A stretch of 57,253 nucleotides of DNA, from the NCBI GenBank assembly GCA_964606325.1, contig CAZSGE010000014.1, forward strand, positions 1 through 57,253, written 5' to 3'. The translations under genes were made by a program, and so were the position numbers. This document shows, one piece after another, positions 10,801-19,246 of this stretch. The notes under the pieces were generated by a model that had not been told where the DNA came from, made no database searches, and was given only the letters and a program-made list of their open reading frames with translations. The number at the start of each line of letters is the position of its first letter. Position 1 is the first letter of the stretch. This DNA is from Berkiella sp964606325. GTDB taxonomy: Bacteria; Pseudomonadota; Gammaproteobacteria; Berkiellales; Berkiellaceae.

Positions 10801-10866
10801 TTATACATTACGCCAGTAATATATCTTTATTTTGAAAGTCTAAAGCATAAGAAATATGATATGTAA
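7807..10866 (+). CDS. RND multidrug efflux pump, HAE1 family (MdtB/MdtC/AcrB type)
   Basis: A 1019-residue proton-driven inner-membrane transporter. The N-terminus (SLFIARPVMTTLVMLAM) is the standard first transmembrane helix. Two large periplasmic loops lie between TM1-TM2 and TM7-TM8. The proton relay is present: adjacent Asp residues 401-402 in the TM4 motif GFIVDDAIVMLEN, and a Lys in GIVKKNAIMM (about 919-920) in TM10. The length matches MdtB/MdtC-like pumps. It forms a two-gene operon with the adaptor. Only one pump gene is present, so it is probably a homotrimer. Substrates cannot be predicted from sequence. A TolC-type channel would have to be encoded elsewhere. Confidence 0.95.
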   Translation: MNLSSLFIARPVMTTLVMLAMLIFGIMGFRGLPISDLPNVDFPTITVSANLPGASPETMASSVATPLEQQFSTIAGIDSMSSTSTQGSVQITLQFSLDRDIDDAALDIQSAITASIRNLPDNLPSPPTFRKVNPASSPILYLAIESPTLPLYKVNDYAETLIAQKISMISGVAQVNVLGSQKYAVRIQVDPDVLATKNIAIDDIVKAVQQNNVNLPTGSLDGKYQSYIIQTTGQLKNAADFRSIIVTYRDGIPVRLSSLANVIDSVENDKVASWFGDKRAIILSIQRQPGTNTIEVVDKIKQLIPTFEQSLPADVKLHVVYDRSKSIREAVHDVELTLILACILVILVIYLFLRNLYATLIPSIALPLTVIGTFAVMRLLNYSLDNLSLLALTLCVGFIVDDAIVMLENIFRNIEKGLSAKEAAIKGSKEISFTILSMTLSLAVVFLPVLFMGGILGRLLHEFGVTIFTAIIISGFISISLTPMLASQILKNNKTTVIESNSGLFYNTKALYAKSLKWCLANSFFMMMMFLSSIVIVLTLFYFIPKGFLPNEDTGQIFAYTEADPSVSFTEMIARQQKIAAIVNQDPNISTLTSSVGSGGVSSTRNAGRLFIRLKPYQDRKLNADEIIQVLRPQLAQIPGINVYLRNMPSINIGGQISKSTYQYTLQSTDLDELYKWSQAFMKEMAALPNFQDVTSDLQFSGPQILLNIDREKAASKGVSAQAIQNTLNNAFSTFKVSTIYGANSTYEVIVEVLDNFQNSPNDLPSLYVRSTQNTLIPMDQVVKPSLSIAPLSINHLGQFPSVTLSFNLKPGISLGDAVESINQINQKLNPPTTLLTSFQGTAKAFQSSLQGLGFLLIMTILVIYIILGILYESFIHPLTILSGLPVAGIGALVFLMLFGMDLNIYSFIGIIMLVGIVKKNAIMMIDFAITAQREEGMKAFDAIYNACLVRFRPIMMTTIAAIAGTIPIALAFGASATTRRPLGVAVLGGLILSQFLTLYITPVIYLYFESLKHKKYDM

Positions 10867-10894
10867 AGCATCCTTGCTTAATTTTATTCTATAT

Positions 10895-11293
10895 TTACTT
10901 GAGAGAAGGTTTAGTGATAACAACAAAATCATCTTCTTCGTGCTGCATGTACCCGCCATCTTCAACACCAGCTAGAAAATTGTAGTTGTTGATGTTGTGA
11001 AGCATTTTTAAGGGCGAAAGTAATGCTTTCTTTTCTTTTGATGCTTTTTGATCTGAAACAATATCGACAATTGCTGTGACATTGCTTGCGCCAAATCCTG
11101 ATAATTGATAAGCGGCATAAGCTTTTGCAGCAGCTTCAAGGGTTTCAGGAATAGCGTCTGCCACTTCACTAACTGCTTTATCTGCATAGGCTTTTGCTGC
11201 TTTATTTGCATTCTTTGTAAATAAACCTGTGATACCCAACAATAAAGGCTTAAAAACCTTGGAACTGGTGAATTTTTTAATTGCATTTATCAT
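10895..11293 (-). CDS. Small unknown protein, Ala-rich helical
   Basis: A 132-residue protein I do not recognise. A basic, mildly hydrophobic N-terminus (residues 1-25) is followed by an Ala/Lys-rich amphipathic helical region (30-65) and an acidic C-terminus. There is no catalytic motif. A good GGAG ribosome-binding site sits just upstream of the ATG at 11293. It lies 29 bases beyond the end of the pump gene and converges on it. A shorter frame inside it in another phase is a shadow. Confidence 0.65.
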   Translation of the reverse strand: MINAIKKFTSSKVFKPLLLGITGLFTKNANKAAKAYADKAVSEVADAIPETLEAAAKAYAAYQLSGFGASNVTAIVDIVSDQKASKEKKALLSPLKMLHNINNYNFLAGVEDGGYMQHEEDDFVVITKPSLK

Positions 11294-11496
11294 ATTAACT
11301 CCAATAAATACGTTACTTAATCTACTTTATGTGCCCAATATTACAGTGAGCGATTACTCACATCAAATCTTTCAAGATAAGCTGACTAGCTTTTACGATG
11401 AATGACTTAGTCGTAAATAAACGTTATAAAACAAAGGATAAACGGTGTTTTTAATGCTAAAGTAAAGGTAAAACCATCGTTAGATTAAGGATAAGT

Positions 11497-12798
11497 ATGG
11501 CGATTTCGATACCTGGTTTTAGAGATGTACCCAAAACGGGTGTGATATATGTCATGCATCGCGCAGCGCAAATGGGCTATGCTCTGCACGACGCGCAATG
11601 GGTTAATCTAGGCCAAGGGGCCCCGCAAACAGACGACCTTCCTGAATCCAATGAACGAACCACAAAAATTATTTTAGATAATAATCAACATGAATATAGC
11701 CCGGTTGCTGGGCAAATTGAACTACGTCAAAAGATTGCTGATCTCTATAATTCTCTTTATAGACAAACCAAAAAATCAAAATATACATATGAAAATGTCA
11801 GCATCTGTGGTGGAGGTCGCATCGCGCTAGCACGTATTGTTGCGACTTTGGGCAATATTAATATGGGGCACTTTCTACCTGATTACACAGCATATGAAGA
11901 ACTCTTAAGTATATTCAAAGCCTTTATACCTATTCCAATTTTGCTTAGCGCTGAAAACGGCTATGAAATTTCCATAGATAAAATAAGAGAAGAAATTTTA
12001 GGTAGAGGTTTGCAAGCTCTCTTGATGAGCAACCCTTGCAACCCAACAGGACAATTGTTAAAAGATGAACGCTTAAAACAATGGGTTCAATTGGCTAGAG
12101 ATTATCACTGCTCCTTAATCATTGATGAGTTTTATTCTCACTATATTTACAATGATGACACTAAACTAGGTAAAACCGTTTCAGCAGCAGAATTTGTTGA
12201 AGATGTTGATCGAGACCCCATTATCATTGTTGACGGTTTAACAAAAAATTGGCGCTACCCAGGATGGCGAGTTAGCTGGACGCTTGCCCCTAAAGAGGTG
12301 ATACAAGTCATTTCAAGTGCTGGATCATTTTTAGACGGTGGAGCTAATACTCCCTTTCAACTTGAAGCTGCAAAGTTAATTACTACGAATAAAGTACTAA
12401 AAGATTCCGCTGCCCTACAGAAGTGTTTTAAGCAAAAAAGAGATTACATGATAGAGCGCCTAAATTCGATGGGAATAACCATTGAAGCTATTCCTCAAGG
12501 CGCATTTTATGTTTGGGCTAATTTATCGCAACTTCCTGAGCCTTTAAATGATGGTATGGCATTTTTTGAAGCGGGACTCAAAGAGAAAGTGATTACCGTT
12601 CCTGGGATCTTTTTTGATGTTAATCCTGAGAAAAGGCGAGCTATTGCACGATATAGTCAGTATTCCCGAATAAGTTTTGGACCTGATATGGCATCTATTG
12701 AAAAAGGTTTAGATGCCATTGAAAGGGTTATCGAAGGTTATCGCACTATTGGGTCTGGATCCAAGCTTGGATTTGTGACCTTAACATCGGTAAAGTAA
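11497..12798 (+). CDS. PLP-dependent aminotransferase, class I/II
   Basis: A 433-residue fold-type I aminotransferase. Visible landmarks are a substrate/PLP region LGQGAP near 40, the family NPCNPTGQLL motif near 180, the cofactor Asp in SLIIDEFYSHY near 207, and the Schiff-base Lys at residue 250 in VDGLTKNWRYPGWR, with the phosphate-binding Arg following. The substrate cannot be named with confidence; the sequence resembles aspartate/aromatic or arginine-pyruvate type enzymes. An AAGGAT ribosome-binding site precedes the ATG. Its last 53 bases overlap the 3' end of the convergent DUF885 gene, which is a long coding overlap. Confidence 0.88.
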   Translation: MAISIPGFRDVPKTGVIYVMHRAAQMGYALHDAQWVNLGQGAPQTDDLPESNERTTKIILDNNQHEYSPVAGQIELRQKIADLYNSLYRQTKKSKYTYENVSICGGGRIALARIVATLGNINMGHFLPDYTAYEELLSIFKAFIPIPILLSAENGYEISIDKIREEILGRGLQALLMSNPCNPTGQLLKDERLKQWVQLARDYHCSLIIDEFYSHYIYNDDTKLGKTVSAAEFVEDVDRDPIIIVDGLTKNWRYPGWRVSWTLAPKEVIQVISSAGSFLDGGANTPFQLEAAKLITTNKVLKDSAALQKCFKQKRDYMIERLNSMGITIEAIPQGAFYVWANLSQLPEPLNDGMAFFEAGLKEKVITVPGIFFDVNPEKRRAIARYSQYSRISFGPDMASIEKGLDAIERVIEGYRTIGSGSKLGFVTLTSVK

Positions 12799-14512
12799 CA
12801 GTGCCATTTTTTAACACTTGATTATGATATTGGCGGATATCAAACTTGTTACCCAATTTTGATTTGGCATCTTTTCGCAAGTTTTCAATTTCTCTTTTAC
12901 CCAACATGTAAGATGTTGCCTGCCCCGGTAGCATGATATATCTATCGACTTCAGCTTCGATAATATTATCCTCTAAAACTGTGTGCTTTTTGAGGTAATC
13001 CACGGCTTGTTCTCTTGTCCAATTCATCACATGCAAACCAGGATCAACCACCAAGCGAGCCGATCTCAGCGCTTCGTTTGATAACATGCCAAGTCGAGAA
13101 AAATCATCACTATAAAGCCCCATTTCGTCAGCAAGTCGCTCTGTGTAGAGCGCCCAACCTTCACCGTATCCTGCATTCCATAAATATTTATTCACACTTA
13201 ATTGATCTTTATCTTCCAACACGATAGCAATCTGAAAGTGATGTCCCGGGATGAGTTCATGAAATAGCGTTGCTTCTTGATCAAGTCGGCTCTTAGATTC
13301 AGGATGATAAGTATTAATGTAAAATATTCCTGGGTTCTTGCCATCATCGCTGGGTGGGTGATATTCGCCTGATGCACCTGTTTGAGCGCGATGTAGCGGA
13401 TAAGGTTTAATCGTGCCTTCTGCTTTTGGCATCTTATCAAACCAAGCCGGCGATTTGTCTTTCGCTCTTTGAAGGGCTGCCTGGTTATAATCTAAAATAT
13501 CTTTTTCACAATGAAATGAATGGCGTGTTTTATCCTTTGCCAGGCGAAAGACTTCTGTCATTTCTTGTTTGCCAAAAACACGTTGTCCAATAACACCCAC
13601 TTCTCTTTGAATTTGCTGCATATGCTCTTGACCATAATCAAAAATAGCTTGTGCAGGAACATCTAGTGTTGTCTCTTGTATAATTTTCGATTTATAACAT
13701 TGTTCACCTCGAGGTAAGGCTGACACCCCTACTTTATCTCTTGCTTTAGGCAGATACTCTGTTTCTAAATATGAGGCGAAACGCACCAAAGAAGGGTTGA
13801 TTTCTTTTTCAATGATTTTTGCCATCTCTTTTTTAAAGGCCGGATCACCATCTTTTTTAGCAAAGACAAAATAGGGTGATTCCTCAATAGGCGCTTTTGT
13901 AATAATCGCTAATTGATTGAGTACCCTCTTCACGACAGGTTTGGGAGCACTATAGCCTTCATTAAGACCATGCTTGAGATTTGCTATCTCTATTTCTGTT
14001 ACTTCATTAAATGTTCGCCAACGTTTTAGCGCCAGCGCCCGCAATTCGGGTGTTCCAACGGGTTGCTTGTCGGCAATCATTGCAGACATGTTTTGCCAGC
14101 CAACCATCGGATTAACATTCCACAGTTCTTCTTTACATACTCTCGCTTGTTTATCATTCTCTATGGTTTGTTTTAAGAGCTGGTAGCTAAGAAATTCAGT
14201 GCTATCTTTGAGTGGCTCAAGTGGCAAACCATTGAGATCGTTTAATATTTGATCTTCAACCTGTTGCCATCTTTCTATCGCACTTAGACTTCGGTCCATA
14301 AATCTATCATGAGCAGCATCCGCACGGCCCCAATAGAGTGCGAGTTCTGGGTTTCTATCAAATAAAGCCTTTTCATAATTTGCCGTAATCTCACGTAATT
14401 TTGATTTTGTTTGATTATCTGGTGATTTCATAGGGGCCCCTAAAATGGTTGTTCCAAACAAAATGCAAAGCGTAAAAAGACTAACCTGCAATGTAATAAT
14501 TTTTAACTTCAT
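12746..14512 (-). CDS. Exported DUF885-family metallopeptidase-like protein
   Basis: A 588-residue protein with an N-terminal signal peptide (residues ~1-25, cleavage near ILGAP) and the diagnostic DUF885 zinc motif HELIPGHH at residues 418-425, followed by the expected downstream GYGEGWALYTERLA stretch supplying the acidic ligand. DUF885 proteins are predicted gluzincin-like peptidases of the periplasm or outer surface; substrates are mostly unknown. The length is normal for the family. It converges with the aminotransferase, and the last ~18 residues share DNA with that gene. A role in peptide scavenging would suit a host-associated, amino-acid-importing organism, but that is inference. Confidence 0.88.
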   Translation of the reverse strand: MKLKIITLQVSLFTLCILFGTTILGAPMKSPDNQTKSKLREITANYEKALFDRNPELALYWGRADAAHDRFMDRSLSAIERWQQVEDQILNDLNGLPLEPLKDSTEFLSYQLLKQTIENDKQARVCKEELWNVNPMVGWQNMSAMIADKQPVGTPELRALALKRWRTFNEVTEIEIANLKHGLNEGYSAPKPVVKRVLNQLAIITKAPIEESPYFVFAKKDGDPAFKKEMAKIIEKEINPSLVRFASYLETEYLPKARDKVGVSALPRGEQCYKSKIIQETTLDVPAQAIFDYGQEHMQQIQREVGVIGQRVFGKQEMTEVFRLAKDKTRHSFHCEKDILDYNQAALQRAKDKSPAWFDKMPKAEGTIKPYPLHRAQTGASGEYHPPSDDGKNPGIFYINTYHPESKSRLDQEATLFHELIPGHHFQIAIVLEDKDQLSVNKYLWNAGYGEGWALYTERLADEMGLYSDDFSRLGMLSNEALRSARLVVDPGLHVMNWTREQAVDYLKKHTVLEDNIIEAEVDRYIMLPGQATSYMLGKREIENLRKDAKSKLGNKFDIRQYHNQVLKNGTVTLPMLRSQIQAWIQTQ

Positions 14513-14618
14513 ACGTCCATCTGTATAGTAATTTCACTTACTTGTAACTGGTTTCATGATTTATGTCTATGATTGAGGCTTATATCATTTTCTAACTTTC
14601 ATCATAAGTGAGCTAGCC

Positions 14619-15053
14619 ATGAATATTAAAACAGTTTTTGCACTTTTTATTTCTGCATTTTATATCAGCGCGTTCGCTGGGCCAATGGATCAGGGCGCAG
14701 GACAACACAGGATGCCCCCAAAAGAAGCCATAGATGCTTGTAGCGGCAAAGCCAAGGATGATGCTTGCTCATTCACAGGACCCGGAGGGAATAGTTTAGA
14801 AGGTATTTGTCATAGCGGCCCAGACGGTAAAGGGGTGCTTGCCTGTGCACCAAAGCCTCCTAAAGAAGCAGTGGATGCATGCTCAGGTAAAAATGACAGT
14901 GATACGTGCTCATTTACAGGTAAAAATGGTCAGAATATTGAAGGAAGCTGTGGAAAGACGCCCATGGGCGATGTTGCTTGCCGCCCCAAAATGCATGGTC
15001 AACCCAATGAGATGGGAAAAGACATGAGCACCATGGATAAAGAGAAACAATAA
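14619..15053 (+). CDS. Exported protein with two Cys-rich repeats
   Basis: A 144-residue protein with a signal peptide (about 1-20, ending SAFAG). It carries two clear internal repeats of roughly 45-50 residues, each starting PPKEA-(I/V)-DACSGK, then D-x-CSFTG, a G-N/Q-x-x-E-G-x-C segment and a final A/V-C-x-P-K. Each repeat has four cysteines in the same spacing, so two disulfide-bonded modules are likely in the periplasm or outside the cell. The tail is Met/Lys-rich and disordered. I do not recognise a named function. The Com1/DsbA protein at 21635 could serve its disulfides, which is speculation. Confidence 0.8.
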   Translation: MNIKTVFALFISAFYISAFAGPMDQGAGQHRMPPKEAIDACSGKAKDDACSFTGPGGNSLEGICHSGPDGKGVLACAPKPPKEAVDACSGKNDSDTCSFTGKNGQNIEGSCGKTPMGDVACRPKMHGQPNEMGKDMSTMDKEKQ

Positions 15054-15079
15054 GTAAGCATTACAACCTACTACTTACC

Positions 15080-15110
15080 TAGATCCTTTCTTACACTAAG
15101 AAGGGATCTA
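15080..15110. terminator. Terminator-like hairpin
   Basis: TAGATCC...TTCTTA pairs with TAAGAA...GGATCTA (14-base arms, one mismatch) 27 bases after the Cys-rich gene. No long T-run follows. Confidence 0.45.
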
Positions 15111-15196
15111 TTCTACCCTGCTTGATTTGTCGATTATTCTATTATCTGCTTCACTATAGATGGGTTATTGCTAATTTCTTGAGCGTGGAGAAATGA

Positions 15197-16654
15197 ATGT
15201 CTACTCAAATTGTGCTTGCAACTAAAAATCAAACTGTTGAAAAGGCAGAGACAACCGCAATGAGTTTAGAAATAGAGCAGATTGTCGCAGCGCAAAAAGA
15301 GTACTTTAACACCGATGTCACCAAAAGCATTGAATTTCGAATTCACCAGCTTAAAAGACTCAAAAAACTTATTCGCCAACATGAACCAGCCATTCTTGAG
15401 GCGTTAAATAAAGATTTAGGGCGCCCTCATATGGAAGGCTATTTAAGTGAGATTATGTTGATTATCAATGAGATCAACTTCAGCATTAAAAAACTTAAGG
15501 GCTGGGCCAAACCAAAAATCGTTGAAAACAATTTTTTCTTATCACCATCTACCTCTAAAATATATTATGAACCATTTGGTGTTTGCTTAATCATTGCGCC
15601 CTGGAATTACCCCTTTATGCTTGCGATGAGACCGTTGATTAGCGCAGTGAGTGCAGGTAACTGTATTACACTAAAGTGTTCTGAATCAGCTCCCAACGTA
15701 AGCAACGTTATCATGGAAATGATCAATCAGCATTTTCCCCAGGAATACGTCTATGCCATTGATTGTGGCCCAACCGAAACACAGGTGCTAACAAAATCTC
15801 ATTATGACTTTATCTTCTTTACAGGCTCCGCGGGTGTCGGCAAAAAGATCATGGAAACTGCAGCACAAACGTTCACACCTGTCGTGCTTGAACTGGGAGG
15901 AAAAAGCCCCGTTATTGTCGATGAAACAGCCGATGTTTCGCTGGCCGCCAGAAGGATTGTATGGGGTAAGTTTATTAACGCAGGTCAAACCTGTGTTGCT
16001 CCTGACTATGTTTGCGTTCATATTTCTCGCAAAAATGAACTTATTCGCGCATTAGAAAATCAGATTGTAAAACTCTACGACAAAGACCCAATTAACAATC
16101 CTGATTATGGCAAAGTAATTAACACTACACATTTCCAACGATTAGTTGAACTGATGTCTGATGCAAAAATCATCTGGGGCGGAAATAACGATGAAGAGAA
16201 ACTCAAAATAGAACCCACACTTGTTGAAGTCGATTCCTTTAATGAAAAAATCATGAAAGAAGAGATCTTTGGTCCAATTTTACCCATTTTAGTTTATAAA
16301 GATCTTGATATTCTACTAGGAACCTTGAGAAAACTTCCTAAATCACTTTCGCTATATCATTTTTCAAGAGATAAAGAATCCATATTCAAGGTAAATAAGT
16401 CTTTATCCTTTGGCGGCGGTTGTGTCAATGATTGCGTAATACAACTCTCCAATAAATACCTCCCCTTCGGTGGTGTTGGCAAAAGTGGGTTTGGTTCTTA
16501 TGTCGGAGAGCAAGGCTTTAAAACTTTTTCTCACGCTAAATCCATTGTAGAGCGTAAAAAATTCATGCTATTTGATTTTCTTCCCATTTTCCCCCCTTAC
16601 ACTGAATCAAAATATAAAATCTTTAAAATGATTTCAAAATTAATTGGTTATTAA
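15197..16654 (+). CDS. Aldehyde dehydrogenase, ALDH3-like
   Basis: A 485-residue NAD(P)-dependent aldehyde dehydrogenase. The general base Glu is at 232 in VVLELGGKSP, the catalytic Cys at 266 in NAGQTCVAPDY, and the Rossmann segment FFTGSAGVGKKIME is near 208. Sequence style (GQTCVAPDYVCVH, and FGGVGKSGFGSY near the end) and a hydrophobic/basic C-terminal tail match the ALDH3 / fatty-aldehyde or coniferyl-aldehyde group rather than the ALDH at 41631. A GGAG site six bases before the ATG at 15197 supports that start, though an in-frame Met at residue 22 is closer to the usual family start. The C-terminal tail may associate with membrane. Confidence 0.92.
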   Translation: MSTQIVLATKNQTVEKAETTAMSLEIEQIVAAQKEYFNTDVTKSIEFRIHQLKRLKKLIRQHEPAILEALNKDLGRPHMEGYLSEIMLIINEINFSIKKLKGWAKPKIVENNFFLSPSTSKIYYEPFGVCLIIAPWNYPFMLAMRPLISAVSAGNCITLKCSESAPNVSNVIMEMINQHFPQEYVYAIDCGPTETQVLTKSHYDFIFFTGSAGVGKKIMETAAQTFTPVVLELGGKSPVIVDETADVSLAARRIVWGKFINAGQTCVAPDYVCVHISRKNELIRALENQIVKLYDKDPINNPDYGKVINTTHFQRLVELMSDAKIIWGGNNDEEKLKIEPTLVEVDSFNEKIMKEEIFGPILPILVYKDLDILLGTLRKLPKSLSLYHFSRDKESIFKVNKSLSFGGGCVNDCVIQLSNKYLPFGGVGKSGFGSYVGEQGFKTFSHAKSIVERKKFMLFDFLPIFPPYTESKYKIFKMISKLIGY

Positions 16655-16668
16655 ACTCTGATTAGTAA

Positions 16669-16698
16669 GTGAGATTGAGTGCTTTACCTCAATCTCAC
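16669..16698. terminator. Perfect 11-bp hairpin after ALDH
   Basis: GTGAGATTGAG (16669-16679) and its exact complement (16688-16698) with an 8-base loop, 15 bases after the ALDH stop. It separates that gene from the SidE-like gene. Confidence 0.5.
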
Positions 16699-16813
16699 CC
16701 ACTCTCTTCTTCATCCGCGCATCTACACCTCATATTTTAACAGTTTTATCAACAGTTGTGTGAACTTATTGGAAAATAGTATTGTCACACTGACAGAATG
16801 AACCAATAATGCA

Positions 16814-19246
16814 ATGGGGCTAGCTATGCCAAAAAAAGAAAAAGATAAGAAAAAGATTAAAAAAATTGAAAAAAAAATGTCTGCTGCCTTCAAAGCAGGA
16901 AAAATCACTGACATATTTACAACCTCACAGCAAGGCACAGAGGGTTACGCTTTACCATTTGGCCCCATCGCAAAAAATGAATCCACTCAAATATTCGAAG
17001 AAATCGTTAGAAATATTTTAAACAACCCCTCTAATGTTAAAATCAAACGAATCCCCAAGGACGCTCCTACGCACATACAGGTAAAAATAGGCGATCAAAA
17101 ATACAATCTATCTGAAATCATTAAGAATATGGATTTAAGAACCGTTTTGCTTGATGAAGAAAGCATACGCAAATATACCGATTTTGTTTTAAAAGAAACT
17201 GTCGATGGTGGTTCAGTCGAAAAATGCAAAATTACAGATGATGATCAGCTCGATTTAATGGGACATTCCGGCGAAGATAAAGTCATTAACCCGACGGAAA
17301 ATGAAGTTAGGATGCTCGACAAAAAGGGGCGCTTTACGGATCTGCATTATGGCGAATTAATGGCTGTCAACATTTATACTCAAGGGTATTTTAGCGTTAT
17401 TAATGGATTACTTAGAGGCCGAATAAATCCTTTTGCAAAAGACGCCTCAGATATTATTGATGATAACGATTATCAAAAATCAATGATGGAGGCATTGTGT
17501 CACATCGCAATATCAAATTCAGGGCTTAACAAAACACCTGAGGTCGCCATTCCTTCTGACACCATGGTATTCAGGTACGATGACTCAAACCTACCACAAG
17601 CAGTGTTGGATAAAAGAATAGAATCGGCGGATAGAGTTCCTGGAAATCCTTTGATCGTAAGAGAGTCTGCTTTTGTTAGTACATCAAAGAAAAAACCTTC
17701 TGATGATTTTTCAGCTGAGTATCGAACCGTTTTTAAGGATGTTGTCGGTAGAGATGTATCAGACATTTCATATTATCCAGACGAACGTGAGTTTTTAATG
17801 CCACCGACAGATATTGTCTATCTTGCTCACAAAGAGGCCAGGGGCAACCATTATTTTTTAGCTAAACCTGTTCAAGTAGCGAGAGAGGCATCGGTTGATT
17901 TAAGAACAAAAGAAGAAAAAGAATTTTCAGCCTGGCTAGATAAAACAAAAGCAAAAGAAGAAATCGAAAAAGAAAATATTACCCAAAGTAAACTATCCAC
18001 TGACAAAGAAATTTCTCAAAATTACCGTCAGATAACGGCAGTGTTTGATAGTGCCAAGGGATATTTAAATGAATCGTATAATCAAATTCATATTTTATTG
18101 AACGATAGAAAAGTTAACAAAAGCAAAGATCCCGATGTTAATAATTTTTTATTGAATCTTCAAAAACTTGTTAAAAATGAGGTCTACTACAAACAAGTTG
18201 CAGAAGAACTTCCAATGTTCAACAAAGCAATAGATGATTTATTAAATGAATGTCAAAAAAACAGAAAGTTGAACAAATTACCTGCTGTTCAAAAACTTAT
18301 TCAATTACAAAGCAAGAATCATGTTCTTGTAGAAACAATGCAAGTTCTAGCCAAACAAAAGAGCGAGCTAGAAATCCAAAGCGAGCAGTTTAAGAAAGGG
18401 TTAAATCAAATTCCAACATTATCTCCACCGAGTCCCAATATGTCATCTCGTAAAGCAGCCTTTGTCAAAAGTCAGCCACATCGAGGCAGAGGTGGCTATC
18501 TTCCTGCCGTAGGAAAAGATTATCTTTCTTTAGATAGCACTGCTAAACATATAGAATATGTATATCGCCATTTTCTTAGCAAACCTTACAACAAAGATTT
18601 GAAAAAATTCGATGATAATGATTGGAATTTAAGAACGGAAAAAGGCAAAATTGAACGCCCAAATCATGCTTTAGCACACACATTAAGGGTTGCCGCTTTA
18701 GTGCCAATCGTTTTGGATTTTCTAAAAGAATATAATCCTGACAAAGATGAATACAATGCTATTGACGCTAAAACACTGAAAAGGTGTCAGTATGTTGCAT
18801 TATTCAAAGTCATTGGTAGAGAAAATGAACTTGGCTTTAGGGATGCTAAAGAGCTGTTTGATAACGATGAGACTCAGGTAAACTTATATACGAAATTCAA
18901 AGAAAACTCGAGAGAGGCACTAGTTGCTTATACTCTCAAGCATTACGACAAAGACATAGACTTTAGTAGCAAAAATGAATTAAATCAATGGCATGAATAT
19001 CTTGATTCGGGAAACCCAGATTTACCTGGCGCAATTGCTCAGGTACTTAGAATTGCACACAATCTTGATTTAATGCGATGCTATGATGAACGCCAATATA
19101 AAAATGCTGCTGTCAAACATCTTACCAAATGCCTTGGAGGTAATGAGGATGCTGCACACAGACTATGTGACTATGTGCACGAGCTAATGAAAGCAACCGG
19201 TAACCGCGTGATGGGCTATGGTGAGCACTGTGATTATAAAGAATAA
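16814..19246 (+). CDS. SidE-like mART + phosphodiesterase protein, reversed domain order
   Basis: 810 residues. Residues ~165-345 form a mono-ADP-ribosyltransferase: an alpha-lobe with the motif VINGLLRG (~196), Arg254 in MVFRYDD, S289-T290-S291 in FVSTSKK and E324-x-E326 in DEREFLMPP, the R-S-E triad of arginine/ubiquitin mARTs. Residues ~370-530 are charged and helical (coiled coil). A Ser/Pro linker leads to a SidE/DupA-type phosphodiesterase (~590-805) with His618 in RPNHALAHTLR, Glu670 in GRENE, His749 and Arg755 in AHNLDLMRC. In Legionella SidE proteins these two activities ADP-ribosylate ubiquitin Arg42 and then link phosphoribosyl-ubiquitin to Ser; there the PDE precedes the mART. Here the order is inverted and no N-terminal deubiquitinase is present. 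The N-terminus is strongly basic, with no signal peptide. A second ATG at 16826, preceded by GGGG, is an alternative start. A translocated role is inferred from the family. Confidence 0.88.
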   Translation: MGLAMPKKEKDKKKIKKIEKKMSAAFKAGKITDIFTTSQQGTEGYALPFGPIAKNESTQIFEEIVRNILNNPSNVKIKRIPKDAPTHIQVKIGDQKYNLSEIIKNMDLRTVLLDEESIRKYTDFVLKETVDGGSVEKCKITDDDQLDLMGHSGEDKVINPTENEVRMLDKKGRFTDLHYGELMAVNIYTQGYFSVINGLLRGRINPFAKDASDIIDDNDYQKSMMEALCHIAISNSGLNKTPEVAIPSDTMVFRYDDSNLPQAVLDKRIESADRVPGNPLIVRESAFVSTSKKKPSDDFSAEYRTVFKDVVGRDVSDISYYPDEREFLMPPTDIVYLAHKEARGNHYFLAKPVQVAREASVDLRTKEEKEFSAWLDKTKAKEEIEKENITQSKLSTDKEISQNYRQITAVFDSAKGYLNESYNQIHILLNDRKVNKSKDPDVNNFLLNLQKLVKNEVYYKQVAEELPMFNKAIDDLLNECQKNRKLNKLPAVQKLIQLQSKNHVLVETMQVLAKQKSELEIQSEQFKKGLNQIPTLSPPSPNMSSRKAAFVKSQPHRGRGGYLPAVGKDYLSLDSTAKHIEYVYRHFLSKPYNKDLKKFDDNDWNLRTEKGKIERPNHALAHTLRVAALVPIVLDFLKEYNPDKDEYNAIDAKTLKRCQYVALFKVIGRENELGFRDAKELFDNDETQVNLYTKFKENSREALVAYTLKHYDKDIDFSSKNELNQWHEYLDSGNPDLPGAIAQVLRIAHNLDLMRCYDERQYKNAAVKHLTKCLGGNEDAAHRLCDYVHELMKATGNRVMGYGEHCDYKE

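Noticed and set aside
11008..11286. 92-codon frame inside the small Ala-rich gene
   Set aside because: Out-of-phase shadow of 10895-11293, which has the GGAG site; Gln/Lys/Leu-rich translation typical of shifted Ala-rich codons.
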